A DNA stretch of 5,704 nucleotides. It comes from Bacteroidota bacterium (GTDB taxonomy: Bacteria > Bacteroidota > Rhodothermia > Rhodothermales > UBA10348). The position numbers and the translations under genes are program-made. Below, one piece after another: positions 1 to 5,704 of this stretch (its first letter is position 1; every line of letters starts with the position of its first letter). The notes under the pieces are model-generated. The model saw only the letters and a list, made by a program, of their open reading frames with translations, was not told the DNA's origin and did not search any database. The stretch is taken from contig JACZYK010000191.1 of NCBI GenBank assembly GCA_022571135.1, positions 1 through 5,704 on the forward strand, given 5' to 3'.

Positions 1-354
1 CCAACTGAATATCGAGGAGGGAATCAGACCGCCGAAATTCGTAATCCCCAATCGGGAAAGATCAGACCTGGTTGCCTCGGAGATCGCGACGGGATCTGGG
101 TTTCCGAGCCAGGTGACGGCGATGAATCCACCGACAACGATTCCAAGGATGAGCGTCAGGTTCCAGGATCCATCCCGCTTCCAATCGTACTGGAAGAACG
201 AAATATCCCTGGGGAAGAACGCCGCGCAGATGTGGCGGAGATTATCGGAGACGCCGAAAACTTTTCCACCGGTAAGTAGGAGAAGGGGCACCACAAGGCC
301 GATGAAAGGACCTGCGACGTACCACGGCCATGGCTGAGAGAGAAAATCTACCAT
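1..354 (-). CDS. YeeE/YedE family (half-size) sulfur-compound transporter, partial at the left edge
   Basis: I translated the minus strand from the ATG at 354-352. It stays open to the window edge, giving 118 residues with the C-terminus missing. The protein is an inner-membrane protein: hydrophobic helices lie at about residues 11-28 and 63-84. Between them is the family signature LRHICAAFFP (39-48), with Cys43 in the place of a conserved family cysteine, followed by a YDWKRDGSWN stretch. Residues 100-118 (SRLGITNFGGLIPSSIFSW) resemble the linker that normally precedes the second helical half with its GG-C-SGH motif, which would lie outside the window. YeeE/YedE (DUF395) proteins take up thiosulfate or related sulfur species, and short forms of about 185 residues usually occur as paired half-size genes. 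The substrate here is inferred. There is no clear Shine-Dalgarno before the ATG. A palindrome and a -10-like box lie just upstream, 155 nt after the end of recJ. Confidence 0.85.
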   Translation of the reverse strand, partial: MVDFLSQPWPWYVAGPFIGLVVPLLLLTGGKVFGVSDNLRHICAAFFPRDISFFQYDWKRDGSWNLTLILGIVVGGFIAVTWLGNPDPVAISEATRSDLSRLGITNFGGLIPSSIFSW

Positions 355-382
355 CAGGATTACCGATTCGGTTTGCAAGAGA

Positions 383-388
383 ATTGTA
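383..388 (-). promoter_or_regulatory. Possible -10 box for the YeeE-type gene
   Basis: Read on the minus strand this is TACAAT, five of six matches to TATAAT, and it ends 28 nt before the ATG at 354. No good -35 hexamer sits at the usual distance: 17 nt further upstream is AAACAC, overlapping a GGAAAC. The box is adjacent to the palindrome at 392-407, which would fill the spacer between -35 and -10. This is assigned by inspection only. Confidence 0.3.
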
Positions 389-391
389 CTA

Positions 392-407
392 ACTTGTCAT
401 AACAAGT
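392..407. promoter_or_regulatory. Perfect 6+4+6 palindrome, candidate operator
   Basis: The sequence ACTTGTCATAACAAGT has perfectly complementary 6-bp arms (ACTTGT / ACAAGT) around a 4-bp centre. It lies in the non-coding gap between recJ and the YeeE-type gene, 37 nt upstream of that gene's ATG and directly next to a possible -10 box. This is the usual place for a dimeric repressor site. Short sulfur transporters of this family are often under sulfide- or persulfide-responsive regulators, but the arms do not match an operator I know, so no regulator is named. It is too short and lacks a T-run, so it is not a rho-independent terminator for recJ. Confidence 0.35.
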
Positions 408-509
408 GTTTCCGAGTACGCTCGCTTCAGGGCGGGTAGTTCCAGAAGGTACGAAATGGGCGGATCTGTCGACTGGATGAGAAGATTCGTGAAGGAACGG
501 CCCGTCGGA

Positions 510-2249
510 TCAATCCTCGTTCAGTCGCAGATCAACGGCTCTGAGTTGGAGCGTCGTCCGGCCGTTCCATGTATTTTCCTGAATGCAGAAGAGCAGCTCC
601 AGGGGCACGCCGGAATTCCTGCTTTCCGCCACTATATCTGCGTAATCGCTCATTCCGAAACCGATTACTTCGCGCGAAGGTCCGCCGAAATTTCCGTCCT
701 TAACATTGAATTTAAGATGGTTCTGATCGCGTCCAACCGTTACGGGCTCACCCGTTACTTCCAGGTTTCGGGCGTGGAATACGGGCTCCATGTTCTCAGG
801 GCCGAATGGAGCAAATTGTCTCAATACGGCCCAGAATCGGTCGTTCAGTTCTGAAAGGTTAAGTTCTGCATCCACTGTCATCACGGGTTCGAGCAGTTCG
901 GGAGATATCTGCTGCGCGACGACGCTTTCGAAACGATCGATGAACGCAGAAAGGTTTTCCTCGGGCAGCGAAAGTCCGGCGGCATAGTCATGCCCTCCAA
1001 ACTCCGATAAAAGGTCTGCACACTCCCGCAGTGCGCTGAAAATGTTTATCCCCTTGATTGACCTGGCCGAACCCCTTACTTCTCCGTTGATCGATGTCAT
1101 CATGATCGTCGGGCGGTAGTAGCGATCTACGAGTCGGCTGGCAACGATTCCAATCACCCCGATGTGCCAGTCGGGCTGATGCAGCACGACGGTGTGTCGG
1201 TCGCTCGCAAGCAGCAATCTCTCCGCCAGGGACACCGCCTGATCCATCGTTTCCCGGTCCAGCGCCCTCCTCTCCTGATTAAGCCTCTCGAGCTGACGAG
1301 CGCGCGCGGAGGCTTCGATTTCATCTTCGGCCAGGAGAAGCGCCACGGCTCGACTGGCGTCGCCGAGTCGACCTGCAGCATTGATACGGGGTCCGATACT
1401 GTATGCGATCGTACCCGTGCTGCATTCACTGAGTCGCGAGTGGGACTCGCGGGCCAGATGCTTAATTCCGATTCGGGGCTCACTTCGGATTACGTTCAAG
1501 CCCTCTCGCAAAAGAATCCGGTTCTCGCCCAGTACGGGCACGATGTCGCTGGCTGTAGCGAGAGCCACCAGGTCCAGGTATTGGACGGCTTCTCTCAGAT
1601 CCCGTTTCAGGGCCATTAACAAAGCCTGAACCAATTTGAACGTTACGCCGCAGCCGCAGAGCTCTGTGAACGGATAGGAGCAGTCATCCCGCTTGGGATC
1701 CAGGACGGCTACAGCATCCGGCAGAAAGCCGTGGGGTTTGTGGTGATCGCAGATGATCAGGTCGATCCCCCGCGATTTGGCATATTCCGCTTCGTCTACG
1801 GCCGAGATGCCGCAGTCAAGAGCGATGATCATCCGGGCGCCCTCATTCGCGCAGTGGTCGATTCCCGGTTTACTCAGACCGTATCCGTGTTGAAAACGGT
1901 TGGGAACGAAGAATTCGACGTCTCCGCCGAGTCGTCTCAGGAACTGCGTCAGAAGCGCCGTCGCGGTCGTGCCGTCCACGTCATAATCACCGTAAACAAG
2001 AATGCGATCTTTCTCGTCCAGGGCTCTGAGAATCCGCGCTACAGCATCACTCATCCCCTGCATCAGGTATGGGTCGTGTAGTTCCTCCAGTGATCCCCGG
2101 AAATAACACCGGGCCTCGTCGAACGAACCGATTCCCCGTAGAGCGAGAATTCTTGCGAGCTCCACCGGCAGATCGTTCAGTTCATGCCGCAAGCGCTCGA
2201 CCAGCGGTTCGTCTTTAATTTCCTGCAGAATCCAACGGTGCTTGCGCAT
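510..2249 (-). CDS. recJ: Single-stranded-DNA-specific 5'-3' exonuclease RecJ
   Basis: The protein has 579 residues and is cytoplasmic. RecJ degrades single-stranded DNA 5' to 3' in RecF-pathway recombination, mismatch repair and replication-fork processing, using two metal ions. Domains in order: DHH phosphoesterase with DYDVDG (88-93), the aspartate of ALDCG (145), DHH (168-170) and DLVALATASD ending in Asp235; GPRINAAGR (286-294); DHHA1 (about 352-447) with the nucleic-acid-binding GGH at 418-420; and the C-terminal OB-fold (about 454-577). All expected catalytic motifs are present and the length is normal for the Bacteroidota form. I chose the ATG at 2249-2247 because MRKHRWIL is the usual family start. 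The frame stays open up to a TTG at 2378, but those 43 extra residues look unlike RecJ. There is no strong Shine-Dalgarno. The gene is divergent from the kinase gene. No convincing terminator follows the TGA. Confidence 0.96.
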   Translation of the reverse strand: MRKHRWILQEIKDEPLVERLRHELNDLPVELARILALRGIGSFDEARCYFRGSLEELHDPYLMQGMSDAVARILRALDEKDRILVYGDYDVDGTTATALLTQFLRRLGGDVEFFVPNRFQHGYGLSKPGIDHCANEGARMIIALDCGISAVDEAEYAKSRGIDLIICDHHKPHGFLPDAVAVLDPKRDDCSYPFTELCGCGVTFKLVQALLMALKRDLREAVQYLDLVALATASDIVPVLGENRILLREGLNVIRSEPRIGIKHLARESHSRLSECSTGTIAYSIGPRINAAGRLGDASRAVALLLAEDEIEASARARQLERLNQERRALDRETMDQAVSLAERLLLASDRHTVVLHQPDWHIGVIGIVASRLVDRYYRPTIMMTSINGEVRGSARSIKGINIFSALRECADLLSEFGGHDYAAGLSLPEENLSAFIDRFESVVAQQISPELLEPVMTVDAELNLSELNDRFWAVLRQFAPFGPENMEPVFHARNLEVTGEPVTVGRDQNHLKFNVKDGNFGGPSREVIGFGMSDYADIVAESRNSGVPLELLFCIQENTWNGRTTLQLRAVDLRLNED

Positions 2250-2476
2250 GCGAATGTCCGACGCAATGCCTACAGAACGGCGTCTCTGGTACGGATTGCA
2301 ATATACGATCGGCTTGAGATCGAAATGGTTACCGAAGGGGAGGCTTATCGGTGGTGGACAACGTCGGCGAAGTGTCAAAAAGGTGACGGAAACACTTATA
2401 AAATTGATTTTCTCGTCGATAACAGACTTGATTACTTGATAATGCCCTCGCCTTATTATACATTTCTCCTCGAAAT
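2250..2476. other. Divergent intergenic region between recJ and the sensor kinase
   Basis: This 227-nt gap must hold the start signals of both recJ (minus) and the kinase gene (plus). The half next to recJ has the base composition of the genes. The half next to the kinase, from about 2390, is clearly AT-rich. On the minus strand a -10-like TATATT lies at 2300-2305, about 50 nt before the recJ ATG, but without a good -35 box. An isolated TTGACA (2373-2378, minus) has no -10 box at the right distance. The kinase side carries a possible promoter and a short tandem repeat, listed separately. I see no RNA gene or riboswitch-like structure. Confidence 0.6.
2436..2466 (+). promoter_or_regulatory. 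Possible Bacteroidota-type promoter for the sensor kinase
   Basis: TTG (2436-2438), a 20-nt spacer and TACATTTC (2459-2466) match the Bacteroidota primary sigma factor pattern TTTG-N19-21-TAnnTTTG at seven of the eight -7 positions. Read as a classical sigma-70 promoter, the same stretch gives TTGATA-N17-TACATT. Either way transcription would begin only a few bases before the ATG at 2477, so the mRNA would be nearly leaderless. That agrees with the lack of a Shine-Dalgarno there. The call rests on pattern matching in an AT-rich region, where chance matches are common. Confidence 0.35.
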
Positions 2477-4996
2477 ATGCCCCGTTTTCACGGCTATAGC
2501 TGGCTTCTTATTTCCATTGCTGCCCTGCTAACGGTCGTTTCGATCGTGTTAATGAGCGTTATTCCGGGCGTTGTCGAGGAAAGAGAGATCGGCGGCCTGG
2601 AAAAGCACGCCGAGAGTATAGGCACCATGGTGGCCTCCAGATACGGCTCCAGATTACTTCGTGGCGATCCGGTCGCAATACACCATGCCGAAGATCTGAT
2701 GCGGACGATCGAGCACCTGTGGTACTTCGTCGTCGTCGACGCCCAAGGGAAAGTCATCGCCTCTGTCAATTTGATAGGCGCAACCCGTGTAGATTTCGAT
2801 AGGGACGACATGAGCGGAGATTTTGAGGAAGAACAGGCACTGAAAACGACGCTCCCCATAAGCCTGGGTCCGGAAGGAGGTACCATATATATCGGCCTTT
2901 CGAAGGCAGAAGCACACCAGAAAGTACGTACGGTTCGCGGCCACCTTCTCATGATCGGTCTCATACTCCTTACGCTTGCTGTGGGCATCGTGGTGACGGT
3001 GTTGCGTACGAGCCACGTCGAGGAGCGTGTGAGCGAATTGAAGAAGAGGCAGAAAGGTCTCCAGAAACTCAAGAACACGCTGGAGGGAGAGGTCGCGGAG
3101 CACCGCTTGGAGGCGGAGACTCTTAAAGAGAGCGAACAGCGTTACCGATATCTGCTTGAGAACTCTATGGAGTCCGCCTTCAAGGATCTGGAAGATCTGA
3201 ACACGGACCTCGAACGCAGAAAGGGAGAGCTCGAAATCGAGGTTTCCGAAAAGACAAAGGCACAGGCCACCTTGCGAGGCTATTCGAATCGCCTGGAGGC
3301 CCTCAACGACATCAGCAGGGCGATGCTGGAAGGGAAGTCTCTCGAGGAGATTGTCGACCATGCGCTCGAGCACCTTTCGGAAATGATTGAATTCGACCGT
3401 GCAAGCATAATCGAGTTCGACCGGTGGATTGGAGAAGGCCACCTGATCGGTATCCGGACAACAGGGACTTCCGAAATGGACACAATTGGTTTCCGAATGC
3501 CCTTCTCTTTCTTCAGGTCCGCCGAGACAACGGGACTCAAGGTGCACTACGAGGCCGATATAAGCACGCTGGAGGAACCTGCCGGAGTGGAGAAACACCT
3601 CCTGGAAAGCGGAATCAGAAGCTATTGCCGGATTTCCCTGTCGGTGGAAGACGAGGTCGTCGGAACGCTGAACGTGGGCTCGGCAAAACGGAATGCTTTC
3701 GGAGAGGAAGTGATTCGTGTAGCCAGAGACGTTGCAGACCTGATCTCAATTGCAATCCATCAGAGCCGGCACAACGATGAACGGGACCGCTATGAGTTGG
3801 AGCTCATCTCTTCCAAGAATCGGGCAGAGGAGATGGCGCGACTTAAGAGCGCCTTCCTGACGAACATGAGTCATGAAATTCGTACACCCCTGAGTGGAAT
3901 TATCGGATTTGCCCAGGTTCTAAATGAAGAGGTAAGCGAGGATCAGAAGGAGTTCACCGGTCTTATCCAGACGAGCGCACTTCGACTTCTGGATACCATC
4001 AATTCCGTTCTGGATCTGGCGAAACTCGAGGCGGATCAGGAGAAAGTGAGGCAGACTCCGATCGACCTTTGCAAATCCGTGAGTGCAACGGTTCGGTTGT
4101 TGCGGCCGCTGGCCGACGAGAAAGGTCTGGACTTGCGTATATCGGCTCCAGACGAAGCGATCACCTGTGGACTCGACTTGACCTGCATCGAACAGATTGT
4201 GAATAATCTGGTCGGGAACGCGATCAAGTTTACGGCGACGGGTTATGTGGAAGTTCGCGTGGAAGCAGATGACGAGAGGGGGTATCTCTTCGTCGAAGAT
4301 ACAGGCGTGGGTATCTCTGAAGAGTTTCTGCCCAAACTGTTCGATGAATTCAGACAAGAGGAGATGGGCGCCGATCGACGGTATGAAGGCTCTGGTCTCG
4401 GCCTAGCGATTACCAAACGGCTCGTAGAAGGCATGTCAGGAAAGATCGAAGTGGCGAGTGTGAAGGATAAGGGGACGTCCTTCACCGTCTCGTTTCCACT
4501 GTTCTCGACCCGGAACAATCTGGAAAGCGCTGAGGATATCGGGAGCATTCTTATCGTGTCACCAACTGCCCAAATCGAACCCGAGTTTTGGGATCGCCAT
4601 GGCGAGATCATTGAGGTAAACTCGGCGCCTGATCTCAAAGAGGCGCTGAAAAAGGCAAGACAGCGGAGGTTCGATCTTCTCATTGTGGACGCTGACAACT
4701 TTGATCCGGAGAAGCAGGCGTCAGGGCTCAACGCCATTCGGGACATCCCCGATTATTCGAGCGTGGCTTTCATCGCCGTCGCCACGCAGTCGCTCACGGA
4801 GTTTGAGGAGCATTATTTGCGAAGAGATTTCGACAGCTTCGACGTCGATCCAGATGGTATCGAATCATTTCTCTCGAACCTCCTTGCGCGTTTGACGAGA
4901 AACGAAAAATCGGGATCTCGGGACCGTAAGCCCGTCAGCAAGAAGGTAAAGGGCGCCGTAAGGAAAAAGAAAACGGGCAGAGCGAAGAAAGTCTGA
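2477..4996 (+). CDS. Membrane-bound GAF-domain sensor histidine kinase with degenerate C-terminal receiver
   Basis: This 839-residue inner-membrane kinase senses an unknown signal and autophosphorylates on histidine. Order of parts: TM1 (about 8-30); extracytoplasmic sensor (31-156), probably PAS/single-Cache-like, with WYFVVVDAQGKVIAS and a final GTIYIGLS strand; TM2 (157-176); coiled coil (about 181-280) containing a PAS-like start (ESEQRYRYLLENS, 218-230) without the rest of a PAS domain; GAF (about 283-430); HisKA with the H-box NMSHEIRTPL and phospho-acceptor His466; HATPase_c with N-box NNLVGNAIKFT (576-586), G1 DTGVG (608-612), F-box (622-625) and G2 GSGLGL (638-643). The kinase core looks intact. 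A receiver-like domain (688-805) keeps Asp738 and Thr770, but the N-terminal acidic pair is Ser695-Pro696 and the conserved lysine is Asp791. The last 33 residues are strongly basic. The ATG at 2477 gives a sensible TM1, and the frame is closed upstream by a TGA at 2429. No response regulator gene is adjacent. Confidence 0.93.
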   Translation: MPRFHGYSWLLISIAALLTVVSIVLMSVIPGVVEEREIGGLEKHAESIGTMVASRYGSRLLRGDPVAIHHAEDLMRTIEHLWYFVVVDAQGKVIASVNLIGATRVDFDRDDMSGDFEEEQALKTTLPISLGPEGGTIYIGLSKAEAHQKVRTVRGHLLMIGLILLTLAVGIVVTVLRTSHVEERVSELKKRQKGLQKLKNTLEGEVAEHRLEAETLKESEQRYRYLLENSMESAFKDLEDLNTDLERRKGELEIEVSEKTKAQATLRGYSNRLEALNDISRAMLEGKSLEEIVDHALEHLSEMIEFDRASIIEFDRWIGEGHLIGIRTTGTSEMDTIGFRMPFSFFRSAETTGLKVHYEADISTLEEPAGVEKHLLESGIRSYCRISLSVEDEVVGTLNVGSAKRNAFGEEVIRVARDVADLISIAIHQSRHNDERDRYELELISSKNRAEEMARLKSAFLTNMSHEIRTPLSGIIGFAQVLNEEVSEDQKEFTGLIQTSALRLLDTINSVLDLAKLEADQEKVRQTPIDLCKSVSATVRLLRPLADEKGLDLRISAPDEAITCGLDLTCIEQIVNNLVGNAIKFTATGYVEVRVEADDERGYLFVEDTGVGISEEFLPKLFDEFRQEEMGADRRYEGSGLGLAITKRLVEGMSGKIEVASVKDKGTSFTVSFPLFSTRNNLESAEDIGSILIVSPTAQIEPEFWDRHGEIIEVNSAPDLKEALKKARQRRFDLLIVDADNFDPEKQASGLNAIRDIPDYSSVAFIAVATQSLTEFEEHYLRRDFDSFDVDPDGIESFLSNLLARLTRNEKSGSRDRKPVSKKVKGAVRKKKTGRAKKV

Positions 4997-5149
4997 TTCA
5001 ACTTCGGCCGCCCGGTTGCCTGCCCGATATGCCGTTCGTAAGATGAATCGAGATCGCCATTTGCGATTGTCGCGGCCGTCGGCAAGGGACGTATGGTCGA
5101 CGCCCCCAGGGTGATTCAGAACTACTACACGGTGCCTTTCTATCTCCTG
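4997..5149. other. Intergenic region between sensor kinase and glycosyltransferase
   Basis: This gap has no clear terminator. One weak hairpin (4999-5018; CAAC..GTTG enclosing CGG/CCG, with a two-base bulge) directly follows the kinase stop but has no T-run. AAGGGA at 5084-5089 is a fair Shine-Dalgarno for the ATG at 5093, the upstream candidate start of the next gene. In that frame a TAA at 5039-5041 closes the reading frame, so translation cannot begin earlier than about 5042. I see no recognisable promoter. Confidence 0.5.
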
Positions 5150-5704
5150 ATGCGCGTCGCCTTCATACAGACGTATCCGATCTATCACGACTTCCTTTCG
5201 ACCGATTCGTGGCTTGAAAGAATGAATCGGGATCGCTGGATGCCTGGAATAGTGTCCCGTTTGGGACACGAAGTAGAATTGTGGGCCGGCGCAACGGAAG
5301 CAGGAACGTACCAATCGGAACTCGACGGATTCGGATCCTATCCTATCAGGGTGTTCGAAACGACCTCGACAGGCAAACGAACCAAACACCACTTCAGCGA
5401 TGGACTTATCGAATATGCGCGCATCTTTGAACCGGACGTGTGCATTCTCAAGGGCGTCGACGGCGGCATCGGCGACACGTTTTTGAAACGATACCTCTTG
5501 CCGGAAAGAAAAACCTTCGTTTTCGTCATCGGAGGAAAATACTACAGCCGGTATGTCCCGGACGCCCGGGTCGTGTTCTATGAAACCGAGGCGCAACGAG
5601 ACCGGTTGGTGTCTGGGCAATTTTGGCGCTTCCGCAGGGCCGTGGCTACGGAATCTCTCATCCGTCTGGAGAAGTCCATCGACACGGACGTTTTTCGACC
5701 GATT
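5150..5704 (+). CDS. GT-B fold glycosyltransferase (probably GT4-like), partial at the right edge
   Basis: The visible 185 residues run open to the window edge and form the N-terminal Rossmann half of a GT-B glycosyltransferase. They open with a first strand and loop MRVAFIQTYPIYH, followed by VSRLGHEVELWAG (35-47). PDVCILKG (95-102) is a typical mid-domain strand, and SIDTDVFRPI (176-185) matches the GxDTxxFxP linker that leads into the donor-binding C-terminal domain of GT4 enzymes. Such enzymes transfer a sugar from a nucleotide-sugar to a glycan, lipid or small molecule at the cytoplasmic face of the membrane. Donor and acceptor cannot be told, since the donor site with its EX7E region is outside the window. 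The start is uncertain. ATG 5150 fits the family but has no Shine-Dalgarno. ATG 5093 has AAGGGA upstream and would add 19 residues. The gene follows the kinase gene on the same strand. Confidence 0.75.
   Translation, partial: MRVAFIQTYPIYHDFLSTDSWLERMNRDRWMPGIVSRLGHEVELWAGATEAGTYQSELDGFGSYPIRVFETTSTGKRTKHHFSDGLIEYARIFEPDVCILKGVDGGIGDTFLKRYLLPERKTFVFVIGGKYYSRYVPDARVVFYETEAQRDRLVSGQFWRFRRAVATESLIRLEKSIDTDVFRPI

Noticed and set aside
113..337. 74-codon plus-strand reading frame at the left edge
   Set aside because: It is antisense to the YeeE/YedE-type transporter, which has clear family motifs.
456..854. 132-codon plus-strand reading frame opposite the recJ 3' end
   Set aside because: It is fully antisense to the conserved OB-fold part of recJ, and its translation has no recognisable motif.
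1164..1619. 151-codon plus-strand reading frame opposite the middle of recJ
   Set aside because: It is antisense to the DHH/DHHA1 domains and is best explained by codon bias.
2250..2378. N-terminal extension of RecJ by 43 residues to a TTG at 2378
   Set aside because: It needs a TTG start, the added residues show no similarity to RecJ N-termini, and the ATG at 2249 gives the usual family start and length.
2373..2378. Perfect TTGACA on the minus strand as the recJ -35 box
   Set aside because: No -10-like hexamer lies 16-18 nt downstream; the nearest candidate, GATAAG, is 23 nt away.
2654..3598. 314-codon minus-strand reading frame opposite the kinase gene
   Set aside because: It is long, but it lies wholly antisense to the sensor, coiled-coil and GAF regions, which carry clear family features. 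Its own translation shows no domain.
4999..5018. Hairpin after the kinase stop as a rho-independent terminator
   Set aside because: The stem is only 7 bp with a two-base bulge and is followed by CCTGCCC rather than a T-run.
5043..5114. 23-codon upstream reading frame beginning MNRDR, the same 15-nt start (one mismatch) as the in-gene MNRDR at 5222
   Set aside because: A 14-of-15 match is expected about once by chance in a window of this size, there is no ribosome-binding site, and the rest of the peptide shows no similarity to the gene.
4865..5620. 251-codon minus-strand reading frame opposite the glycosyltransferase
   Set aside because: The plus strand encodes GT-B motifs such as PDVCILKG and SIDTDVFRP. 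The minus product has no recognisable feature and runs into the kinase 3' end.

Overview
The window looks like an ordinary chromosomal stretch, about 54% GC by eye, from a bacterium of the Bacteroidota / Rhodothermota / Balneolota group. Three things point that way. The RecJ N-terminus (RKHRWIL...DPYLMQGM) and the half-size YeeE/YedE transporter are of the type I associate with that group. Shine-Dalgarno sequences are weak or missing in front of most of the genes. A possible TTG-N20-TAnnTTT-type promoter lies in front of the kinase gene. This assignment is inferred from family resemblance, not from a search.

Layout. Positions 1-354 (minus strand) hold the N-terminal 118 residues of a YeeE/YedE-family membrane transporter that runs off the left edge. 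Positions 355-509 are non-coding and carry a 16-bp palindrome beside a possible -10 box for that gene. Positions 510-2249 (minus) hold recJ, the single-strand-specific 5'-3' exonuclease, complete. Positions 2250-2476 are a divergent intergenic region that becomes AT-rich towards the kinase gene. Positions 2477-4996 (plus) hold an 839-residue membrane-bound sensor histidine kinase. Its order is TM, extracytoplasmic sensor, TM, long coiled coil with a vestigial PAS start, GAF, HisKA, HATPase, degenerate receiver, very basic tail. Positions 4997-5149 are intergenic. From about 5150 (possibly 5093) to the right edge (plus) lies the N-terminal half of a GT-B fold, probably GT4-like, glycosyltransferase.

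Functional links are loose. recJ and the transporter gene are co-oriented but 155 nt apart, and the transporter gene seems to have its own control region. The kinase and glycosyltransferase genes are co-oriented with a 153-nt gap (96 nt if the upstream start is used), and no response regulator gene is visible next to the kinase. I see no mobile element, CRISPR array, tRNA or rRNA. I found no convincing new multi-gene system. The most unusual object is the kinase: its C-terminal receiver has lost the acidic pair and the conserved lysine but kept the phospho-acceptor aspartate, it ends in a histone-like Lys/Arg tail, and its PAS domain is cut down to a stub inside a coiled coil.
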